A program made the position numbers and the translations under genes. Source: an uncultured Lachnospiraceae bacterium (lineage in GTDB: Bacteria; Bacillota; Clostridia; Lachnospirales; Lachnospiraceae). Taken from it: DNA of 14,166 bases. This document shows, one piece after another, positions 6,195 through 12,722 of the stretch (position 1 is the stretch's first letter; each line of letters opens with the position of its first letter). The notes under the pieces were generated by a model. The model was not told the origin of the DNA, ran no database searches, and worked only from the letters and a program-made list of their open reading frames with translations. The DNA lies in the NCBI GenBank assembly GCA_910578715.1, contig CAJTRL010000082.1:1-14166 (forward strand), read 5' to 3'.

Positions 6195-7436
6195 CTACAT
6201 ATATCTCATCATTCCCTCAAATGCCACTTTCTTTGGCCCGGAATCGATTTTTCCTATTTCATAACAATCATAACGCGCCCCGACGCTTTCCATGACCGCC
6301 GCTTTTTTCTCCTGGGAAGCGACGATGATAAGCCCGACGCCGCAGTTAAAGGTGGACAGCATCTCTTCGTCCTCAATATTTCCCATCTGCCTGATGTAAC
6401 TGAATACCGGAAGCGTCCTGATTTGGGATAATTCTATCTTGGCGCAGAGGCCGTCCGGTATGATGCGGCTTAAATTGCCCTCGATGCCTCCTCCCGTTAT
6501 GTGTGCCATGCCGTGCACTTGGCCGCTGATATTTTTGATAACTTTATAATAAGGTGTGTGGGGCTTCATTATCTGCTCGATAAACGTTTCTCCCGCAACC
6601 TTATCCAGTTTCATCTGCGGCATTTTATCCATCAGCATTCTGACGAGAGAATAGCCGTTTGTATGCAGTCCGTTTGACGCGACGGCAAGCACCGCGTCGC
6701 CCTCTTGAATCGCAGAACCGTCAATCACCGCATTTCTGGAAAGAATGCCCGCAATGCTGGATGTCAGAATATAAACGCCCTTTTCCACGACATGGGGCTG
6801 GATGGAAGTTTCCCCGCCAACCAATGCGCACTCGTTCTCCCGGCAGGCTTTGGAAATTCCCCGGACAAAGGATTTTATCGTTTCCTTTTCCGCATTTCCG
6901 CAGACAATCGTATCTAAGACCGCCAGCGGTTTTGCCCCCATTACCGCGATATCGTTCACAAGATGATTAATCATATCGTGGCAGATGGATTCACAGTAGC
7001 CAAACTCCATCGCCAGCTTCTGCTTGGAGCCCGGTTCTTCGGCTTTCAGCACGAGCACAGGTTCGGATATTTCAGGAAACTGTATATCATATAATGAAGC
7101 AAAAGGGCCGAATCCATTCAGCACCCGCGCATCGTCTGTTTTCAGGTAGACCGCCATTTCCTTTTTCATGGCATCCGTATAAGATATGTCTACCCCGGCC
7201 TTCCGATAAGAAAAGTTTTCAGCGCTTTTCTCCTGTCCGGCAAGAATTTCATCCACCGTCACATGCAGAAGTTTTGCCAGCTCCACCAGCATTTCCACGT
7301 TTGGCAGCGTTCCGTTCTCCCATTTGGACACCGCCTGAAAAGACACTTGCAGACTTTCCGCCACTTCCGCCTGTGTCATCCCCGCTTCTTTTCTTTTTCC
7401 CGCTATAAAATCCGCAATCTTTTTATTATCCAGCAT
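6195..7436 (-). CDS. XRE helix-turn-helix fused to a diverged PurM-like (AIR synthetase) domain
   Basis: 413 residues. An XRE/HTH_3 domain occupies about 1-68 (KRKEAGMTQAEVAESLQVS, then QAVSKWENG). From 76 to the end it reads as full-length PurM, about 338 residues against 345 in E. coli. Visible PurM landmarks are YRKAGVDI (77-84), NGFGPFASL (107-115), VNDIAVMGAKPL (160-171), ALVGGET (204-210), SNGLHTNGYSLVR (254-266), GMAHITGGGIEGNL (309-322) and FNCGVG (363-368). PurM makes aminoimidazole ribotide from FGAM and ATP in purine synthesis. Here the usual DGVGTK nucleotide/metal loop is altered to EEPGSK (133-138), and the residues after GGET differ. It may therefore bind a purine-pathway ligand as a regulator instead of, or besides, catalysing the step. 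No other pur gene is nearby. Start: AGGAGG (7442-7447), 5 nt before ATG 7436. A palindrome lies 30 bp upstream of the start. Confidence 0.85.
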   Translation of the reverse strand: MLDNKKIADFIAGKRKEAGMTQAEVAESLQVSFQAVSKWENGTLPNVEMLVELAKLLHVTVDEILAGQEKSAENFSYRKAGVDISYTDAMKKEMAVYLKTDDARVLNGFGPFASLYDIQFPEISEPVLVLKAEEPGSKQKLAMEFGYCESICHDMINHLVNDIAVMGAKPLAVLDTIVCGNAEKETIKSFVRGISKACRENECALVGGETSIQPHVVEKGVYILTSSIAGILSRNAVIDGSAIQEGDAVLAVASNGLHTNGYSLVRMLMDKMPQMKLDKVAGETFIEQIMKPHTPYYKVIKNISGQVHGMAHITGGGIEGNLSRIIPDGLCAKIELSQIRTLPVFSYIRQMGNIEDEEMLSTFNCGVGLIIVASQEKKAAVMESVGARYDCYEIGKIDSGPKKVAFEGMMRYM

Positions 7437-7465
7437 TTGAGCCTCCTCCGGTCTGCCTCCGACCA

Positions 7466-7477
7466 TGCAATATTGCA
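7466..7477. promoter_or_regulatory. Perfect 12-bp palindrome upstream of the HTH-PurM gene
   Basis: TGCAATATTGCA is a perfect palindrome 30 bp before the start codon. XRE regulators often bind short dyads in their own promoters, so this may be a self-regulatory site. No strong -35/-10 pair is visible around it. Confidence 0.35.
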
Positions 7478-7577
7478 ATCAGGATAATGAACAGGTCAGT
7501 ACACTAGTTTTATCCCAGCATAGCACGGCCCTTATCTTCCCGGCAATAACCGGATTTTTGAAATCCTCCTCCAAACT

Positions 7578-9734
7578 CTACCGCCCGTTGAGCCCGATAT
7601 CCCCCCAGGAAACAGGCGCCTCAATCGCCCCATAGCCTTCCCAGGCAATCTGGCCGAAATCATAATAAAAGACAATGCCCTGTCCGCTCAGATAAAACCC
7701 GGAGTTCCAGTTTCCGTCCTGATAGGAATGCTCTGCGCGATAAGACTGATACCAGAGTTCTCCCGCCGTCTTTTCCTCCGCTGTCCCTTCATGAAAAACA
7801 TAAAATCCCTGTTCCTTCTCAAACGCCCTGTCAATCAGCGCAATCCAGTCTTCTTCCCGTAACTGCGGCGCAATCTGTTCCAGTCCCGCCGCTTCTCCCG
7901 TATTTACGTCAATCGTGTAGGCATAAACTGCCGGAAACGCACTGACGCCGCCCGTATAATGTTCTTCCCAGAATACCAGACTGCAATAATCCTCTTCCAG
8001 ATAAGTCAGCGCCTTAAAATCCATGAAATCGTGCGGATGATTGCCATACCCGTAATCTTCTTTAGCTGTCGCATATTCGGTTAGCTGCGCGCCGTACGCC
8101 TGCCATTCTTCTATCATTTCCCGTTCTTTTTCTTCCAGAAACGAATTGACTTTTTCTGCGCCGTGCAGCGTTTCATCCAGACGGAAATTCCGGTAACGAT
8201 ACCGATAAATATTCTCCCCGTTACTGTCCTGATACACTTCTTCCGTCTCCGAAATTTCTCCATACTCTTCCACCGGACAGGCATCACAGGTCCGCCAGAA
8301 ATTGTCCGTTGCGTGCGCTTTCCGCCCGGAACCGTCTGACACAGCTCCTGTTCCCGGACGCGAAGAACTTCCCGGCATGGCTCCCGCCCCCCATCCCGAA
8401 GAACCTCCCGGCATGGCTCCTGTTCCCGGTATGGCTTCCGGGTAATAATCCGCCGTATATGCCGGTTCCTCCTCCGGGAACGCCTGATATCCCATATAAA
8501 GATAGCGCACCGGCGTCAGCGCATCGTTTTCCGGGCAGAAAACGGATATGCTGTAACCGGAAAAATACATTTCCCCGGCCAGAGGCGTTCTGCATTCTCC
8601 CGCGTGGTTCAGATAAAGGATTCCCTCCCGGCTATACCACTCCCGGATTCCATAATATAAAATGCCAAAACAGTCTTCCCCGCTCCACTGGCTGACCGTC
8701 TCCACCAGCGGCATCACGGAAACCGCCTCGATAAGCGGCTTCAAATCTTTCTCGGCGTTGTATGGCGTTTCGGCCGCACCATGCAGATAAATGCCAATTT
8801 TCCGGGAAGCCCCGGAAGGATAGCTTATCAGGTAACTGTCAACAAAATTGCCGTTTTTATCATATCCGTACAGCATCGTATCGAACGACTGTATCTCTCC
8901 GTCCGGCGCAAAATGCAGATTAAAGCTGGTCACCAGACATAATGTTTCCGGCAAATCCAACTTTTGACGGATATCCTCCAGAATCCCTTCTATCCCTGTT
9001 TCATACACATTATCATGCACAAGAACGGCGCTTCTCTTATCCCGCAAATCGCTCAGATACCAGGAGAGCGCTCCCCGATAAGGTACCGCGCTCCTGACCA
9101 CCAGGGCTGTGCCGCACAGCGTGGCCGCCGCCAGCAGAATTCCCGCCGCCGTCTTATAGGCCCTTCGACAGGTGCCGCGGACGGTCGAAAGTTTTAAATC
9201 CAGGAAATGCTTTTCCTCCGGCGGAATTTCCCGTAAATCCAGCACGAATACCGTCTTATCCCGCAGAAAAATCTGACAGTATGCTTTCCTTCTGATATAC
9301 CATTTAACATCTTTCTCCGCAAAGACTTTTTCCGCCCGGATATCTGTCTCGTTTCCGCACTCTTCCGTTTTTACCGCTTCTGCCGCCTCCGACACCGCCA
9401 GCAGATTCCCATCCGCCCTCAGAGAACAAAAAACCACAGGTATTTTATGCCTGTTATAACCGCACCAGAGCCACAATCCATAGCACAGCGCTCCGGCCCA
9501 CCATCCAAAACAGCCAAAGAGCACCGGCGCTTTCCCGGCAATTCCTCCGAACTGACACAGCAAGTACAAGTAATGCCAGGTTATGCAATAAACAATTACT
9601 TGAAACGGCCTTGTAAGCACATGAAAGGCCGTTTTGAAAAAAAGAGAACTCCCGCTATTTTCGGACGACAATCCCCCGATACTCCCATGTTTTTCCTTCA
9701 TCGTCCGATTCGTATCTGGCTTTGGTTCCCCCAT
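7578..9734 (-). CDS. Membrane protein with RsiV-like DUF4163/DUF3298 C-terminal region
   Basis: 718 residues if ATG 9734 is used. Hydrophobic segments lie near 44-61, 71-92 and 192-214. Between the second and third is a soluble stretch (VKWYIRRKAYCQIFLRDKTV, 143-162) reminiscent of YcxB-like proteins. After the third, a large domain (222-430) is followed by a Gly/Met/Pro linker of 12-residue repeats (GAMPG[GS]SS....) at about 439-474. The last 215 residues look like DUF4163 plus DUF3298 (GGVSAFPAVYAYTIDVNTGE near 595-614; FYYDFGQIAWEGYGA near the end), the layout of the anti-sigma factor RsiV and some envelope proteins. Function unknown; extracellular sensing or binding is an inference. The frame overlaps the end of the upstream M56 gene by 80 bases, with GGAGG 12 nt before ATG 9734; ATG 9701 (MKEKHGS) is an alternative. 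It is probably co-translated with the M56 sensor and may be its partner. Confidence 0.75.
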   Translation of the reverse strand: MGEPKPDTNRTMKEKHGSIGGLSSENSGSSLFFKTAFHVLTRPFQVIVYCITWHYLYLLCQFGGIAGKAPVLFGCFGWWAGALCYGLWLWCGYNRHKIPVVFCSLRADGNLLAVSEAAEAVKTEECGNETDIRAEKVFAEKDVKWYIRRKAYCQIFLRDKTVFVLDLREIPPEEKHFLDLKLSTVRGTCRRAYKTAAGILLAAATLCGTALVVRSAVPYRGALSWYLSDLRDKRSAVLVHDNVYETGIEGILEDIRQKLDLPETLCLVTSFNLHFAPDGEIQSFDTMLYGYDKNGNFVDSYLISYPSGASRKIGIYLHGAAETPYNAEKDLKPLIEAVSVMPLVETVSQWSGEDCFGILYYGIREWYSREGILYLNHAGECRTPLAGEMYFSGYSISVFCPENDALTPVRYLYMGYQAFPEEEPAYTADYYPEAIPGTGAMPGGSSGWGAGAMPGSSSRPGTGAVSDGSGRKAHATDNFWRTCDACPVEEYGEISETEEVYQDSNGENIYRYRYRNFRLDETLHGAEKVNSFLEEKEREMIEEWQAYGAQLTEYATAKEDYGYGNHPHDFMDFKALTYLEEDYCSLVFWEEHYTGGVSAFPAVYAYTIDVNTGEAAGLEQIAPQLREEDWIALIDRAFEKEQGFYVFHEGTAEEKTAGELWYQSYRAEHSYQDGNWNSGFYLSGQGIVFYYDFGQIAWEGYGAIEAPVSWGDIGLNGR
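8328..8436 (-). repeat. In-frame 36-bp repeats in the linker of the DUF3298 protein
   Basis: About three 36-nt units encode GAMPGGSSGWGA, GAMPGSSSRPGT and a weaker GAVSDGSGRKAH. The two best copies share CGAAGAAC[TC]TCCCGGCATGG (from 8361 and 8397). They form a flexible spacer between two extracellular domains. Confidence 0.6.
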
Positions 9735-12111
9735 ATTCCGAATATTCCTCCATTCCTACATACAGATACAGCTTACCGTCCTTTTCCTCCGGCGCATACG
9801 CCATGCAGTAATATTCCGGCACATCCGGAAGCTCCTGTTTCCTCCATGTTTTTCCGCCGTTTTCCGTCCGCCAGATTTCCGGTTTCTCCGAATCCCGAAT
9901 CGTCACGAATCCGACCCGGTTATTAAGGAATACCGCGCTCGTCGTCAGGGAGTGGCCCATCGTCATCACATCCGGCCCCTCACCCTCCACACGCTGCCAC
10001 GACTTTCCGCCGTCCGTCGTATGAAACAACAGCGTTGTTTCCTGCCAGACGACGCGCTCTCCCGTAAAAATCAGAAATCCCTCCTGTCCGTTTTCCGGAA
10101 AATCCACAAAGATTTTTCTGCCGCCAAAATAATCTTCCGTCACCACGGATTTCTTAAAGCTCCGGCTCTCTTCCTCATAAAAAATTACGGAAATGGGAAC
10201 AGTACCGCTCCCGCCATACGCAAAAACAATTTTCTTTTCATCCGCCTGATAGCTGCCCGGCTGTAACGAGGTCAGCTTCCCGTCCATTTCGTCGCCCCGG
10301 CAAAACAGTTCTTCCAGTGTAATCGGCACTTCCTGAAAAACGCCGTCAGCTCCGCTGACCCGCAGAACACCGTCTTTCGTATCGACCTGATAAGCATTTT
10401 CCGCCGTGCCCCCGTCCAGAGCGCCTCCGCCCAAAGCGTCATCCGCCGCTTCTTCGGGCGGAGCGCCCCCATCCGCACCGCCTTCCATCGTATCGATTCC
10501 ATGTACCAAATCACTCGCGGGGACATCCGCAAGCAGCTCCTGTACGGACTGCGCCTGTCCTGTCTGCATTTCAGATTCACCCTGTGCCGGTCCTGTCTGC
10601 ATTTCAGGTTCGCTCTGCACCTGTCCGGTCTGCCCGTTCTCCGGAAAGGTTCCCGTCCGCGTCCCCTCCTCAATATAAGCCGCCAGTACTTCTTCCGTTT
10701 CCGCTATCCCTTCCAGTTCAAAAACATAGTCCTGAACCATGCTTATTTTGACCGCCCAGTTAAAATACGCATAGTATGTGCCATTTTCCCGCGCGACCTG
10801 CGCCCGGCTTTTCAGCGCTTCCGGAAACTGCGAAAGCTCCTCCTCCGAGCCGATATAGTACCGGAAAATAACCGCGAAAACCGCCTCTTTCTTATCCCCC
10901 GCCAGCAGACGGCTATTAACAACCTCCAACAGCGTATACATGGATTCTTCCGGGTTCCATTGCCCGGCCCATTCCTGGTCCAGATAATAAGACAAATACC
11001 GTTGAAGCAATAAGGGTACGGCATCCTGATATCTGTCCGCATCCTTTAACCGAATCTGCCAGGGGCCATTGGCCGCAAAGGGAAGCTCATCATATTCTTT
11101 TTCCTCATAAATATCCGCTCTCTGCCATTCCTGATAATAGGCGTCCTCCCCAAGCGGCTCCAGTTTTATCATTTCGCCGACCGCTTCTTTCGAGAAGCAC
11201 TCCGGCAGCGCATATCCGTCGTAAAAGGAGCTTCGCACCTCTCCGTTTTCATCATAACCGTACATTTCCGCCTGGACTTGTTCCCGCTCTGCCAGTGCCC
11301 GGTCGTACATACTCCTTCCGATAGAATAAAAACTGAAAACAACGTCCAGAAACAAAACAATAATTGCCGCATACGCCGGAAATTCCCATCTTTTCTCTTC
11401 ATTCATGATTGCGGAGATTCTCGCCCGCATCAGACGCTTTCCATGATAAAAATAAGCGGAATATGCCTGGCCCTCCGCCCGCGCCTGTTCCATACAGTCG
11501 AGCAGTGCGGCTCCATACGCTTTCCGCTCCGCCATATCTTTTCCTTCAACAACCGCCTCGTCACAGGCCACTTCCACATCCCGATATCCGGCCGCCTTCA
11601 ATAAGTACATAAGCGGCTGAAACCACAGCAGGCTCTGCATCAACAGCAAAAAAAGTTTATAAAGCGTGTCCCTTTGTTTTATATGAAAGCATTCATGTAA
11701 AAAAATAAAATGCAGTACCCGGCTGTCGTATTCTTTTTCCGGTAAAATCAGTATCGGCTCCCGAAAGCCGATGACAAAAGGCTCCCGCACCGCCGGACTT
11801 CCATATAGGAAAGACCTTTCCGCCCCTTCCTTCTCCGGCCGGCGCAGACCCGTTTCCCGTGCCGCCTCTTTCAGGCTCTGCTTTACCGCTTCATCAGAAA
11901 TCATGCGGAGCTGTCCGATACAGCTTCTGCGGAACCGGACATAGTTCAGGTAATGGAAAAGCATTACAAGCGCCGCCGAAAACAGCCAGGCCGGAAGGAC
12001 AAGCTGACTCCAATTGTTTTTTTCCAGGAAAAGTACATGCAGTAACAGAAGCTGCACCGCCAGAATCGCCCATATAATTTTTCTCCATTTCGCTCTCATA
12101 TCTATGTTCAT
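9655..12111 (-). CDS. M56 (BlaR1-like) metallopeptidase sensor with Asp-box (BNR) C-terminal domain
   Basis: 818 residues. The N-terminus has hydrophobic segments near 11-28 and 38-56, zinc motif HECFH at 139-143, the downstream DVEVACDEA motif at 178-186, and a further segment at 246-264. The remaining 550 residues should be extracellular. They include a helical region, three 11-residue repeats (QTG.[AV]Q....), a Gly/Ala/Asp-rich linker, and a C-terminal domain with three Asp-boxes: TTDGGKSW (698-705), TENGGKTW (749-756) and SDDEGKTW (802-809). Steps of about 52 residues suit beta-propeller blades as in sialidases and YCF48-like proteins. No penicillin-binding domain is seen. A propeller on an M56 sensor suggests recognition of a carbohydrate or protein; this is inference. 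ATG 12111 lies only 1 nt from GAGAAAGG; ATG 12099 is a possible alternative. It follows a blaI gene and overlaps the DUF3298 gene. Confidence 0.85.
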   Translation of the reverse strand: MNIDMRAKWRKIIWAILAVQLLLLHVLFLEKNNWSQLVLPAWLFSAALVMLFHYLNYVRFRRSCIGQLRMISDEAVKQSLKEAARETGLRRPEKEGAERSFLYGSPAVREPFVIGFREPILILPEKEYDSRVLHFIFLHECFHIKQRDTLYKLFLLLMQSLLWFQPLMYLLKAAGYRDVEVACDEAVVEGKDMAERKAYGAALLDCMEQARAEGQAYSAYFYHGKRLMRARISAIMNEEKRWEFPAYAAIIVLFLDVVFSFYSIGRSMYDRALAEREQVQAEMYGYDENGEVRSSFYDGYALPECFSKEAVGEMIKLEPLGEDAYYQEWQRADIYEEKEYDELPFAANGPWQIRLKDADRYQDAVPLLLQRYLSYYLDQEWAGQWNPEESMYTLLEVVNSRLLAGDKKEAVFAVIFRYYIGSEEELSQFPEALKSRAQVARENGTYYAYFNWAVKISMVQDYVFELEGIAETEEVLAAYIEEGTRTGTFPENGQTGQVQSEPEMQTGPAQGESEMQTGQAQSVQELLADVPASDLVHGIDTMEGGADGGAPPEEAADDALGGGALDGGTAENAYQVDTKDGVLRVSGADGVFQEVPITLEELFCRGDEMDGKLTSLQPGSYQADEKKIVFAYGGSGTVPISVIFYEEESRSFKKSVVTEDYFGGRKIFVDFPENGQEGFLIFTGERVVWQETTLLFHTTDGGKSWQRVEGEGPDVMTMGHSLTTSAVFLNNRVGFVTIRDSEKPEIWRTENGGKTWRKQELPDVPEYYCMAYAPEEKDGKLYLYVGMEEYSEYGGTKARYESDDEGKTWEYRGIVVRK
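10538..10637 (-). repeat. In-frame 33-bp tandem repeats in the Asp-box M56 gene
   Basis: Three 33-nt units encode QTGQVQSEPEM, QTGPAQGESEM and QTGQAQSVQEL. The two best copies share TGTCTGCATTTCAG (from 10561 and 10594). They form a polar spacer before the C-terminal domain. Confidence 0.7.
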
Positions 12112-12157
12112 ACCTTTCTCTCAGCGCGCGATGTTTGGTCGGGCATTGCAAACGTCA

Positions 12158-12196
12158 GCACAAACTCATAGTTGAGAAATATCTGATTTCCAACCC
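12158..12196. repeat. Second copy of the palindromic repeat at a blaI-M56 junction
   Basis: This 39-bp stretch aligns without gaps to 3112-3150 at about 70% identity, sharing GCACAAA.TC and TTGA.AAAT.TCTGATTT. It still forms an imperfect hairpin (GTTGAGAAAT facing ATTTCCAAC). On the coding strand both copies can be read as a peptide with the pattern NR..NQ.F.N.EFV, although no real start is evident. As at 3112-3150, it lies between a blaI stop and the start of its M56 partner. Confidence 0.55.
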
Positions 12197-12198
12197 GA

Positions 12199-12576
12199 TT
12201 ACTCTGTCGGTTTCTTCGCGCTCTTCTCTTCCAGAAACTCCCGCAGTTCGTCCATATCCTGTGCCGTGAGCCCGTTCCCGTCATACAGGGCGGTCATGAA
12301 ATTCTTGACAGAGTTCCGGTACATCTTCTGCAGAATATTTTTACTCTCTTTCTGCAGATATTCTTCTTCCTTTACCAACGGCGTATACCAGTTCACCTTC
12401 CCTATTTTTTCAACGCTGACAAAACCCTTCGCCTCCAGCCGGTTCAGAAAGGATAAAATCGTCGGCGCCGCCACGTCCTTATGGAGAGATTCCTCTATTT
12501 CCATCCGGTTTACCGGCCCGTCATGCCTCCATATAATCATCATAATTTCTAATTCCGATTCCGGCAGTCTCTTCAT
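12199..12576 (-). CDS. BlaI/MecI-family transcriptional repressor (pair 3)
   Basis: 125 residues. It opens KRLPESELEIMMIIW; the winged helix covers 1-70 with recognition helix VAAPTILSFLNRLEAKG (35-51). The dimer region has KMYRNSVKNFMTALY and LTAQDMDELREFL. The site matching the cleaved Asn-Phe of S. aureus BlaI is Ala96-Leu97. Its DNA-contact helix is the most divergent of the three repressors here. Start: ATG 12576 with GGAAG 7 nt and AGGAG 13 nt upstream; a GTG at 12627 in the same frame would add a 17-residue non-homologous extension. It heads a probable three-gene unit (repressor, Asp-box M56 sensor, DUF3298 protein) and is expected to repress that unit until the sensor is triggered. 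Confidence 0.9.
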   Translation of the reverse strand: MKRLPESELEIMMIIWRHDGPVNRMEIEESLHKDVAAPTILSFLNRLEAKGFVSVEKIGKVNWYTPLVKEEEYLQKESKNILQKMYRNSVKNFMTALYDGNGLTAQDMDELREFLEEKSAKKPTE

Positions 12577-12674
12577 TTTTCTTCTTCCACTCCTATCTGC
12601 ACTTTTATCATATCCAATAAAATCCACCTTTTCATATTTCTTTTTCTACAATTGCCTAATTTAAACATATATTT

Positions 12675-12703
12675 ATTCTATCTCTCTTTTTTGAATCCGT
12701 CAA
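12675..12703 (-). promoter_or_regulatory. SigA-type promoter of the blaI-M56-DUF3298 unit
   Basis: On the minus strand TTGACG (12698-12703) precedes TAGAAT (12675-12680) by exactly 17 nt. It lies between the adaptor-protein stop and the blaI start. Directly downstream is AAATATATGTTT, an imperfect dyad that could be the operator. The dyad is unlike those at the other two blaI promoters. Confidence 0.7.
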
Positions 12704-12722
12704 GCTCTTATCCGGTTCTCGC

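Noticed and set aside
7540..7577. Small hairpins (GGATTT-caa-AAATCC, CCGG-CCGG) after the DUF3298 gene as a terminator
   Set aside because: Stems of 4-6 bp without a following T-run; read-through toward the HTH-PurM gene cannot be excluded.
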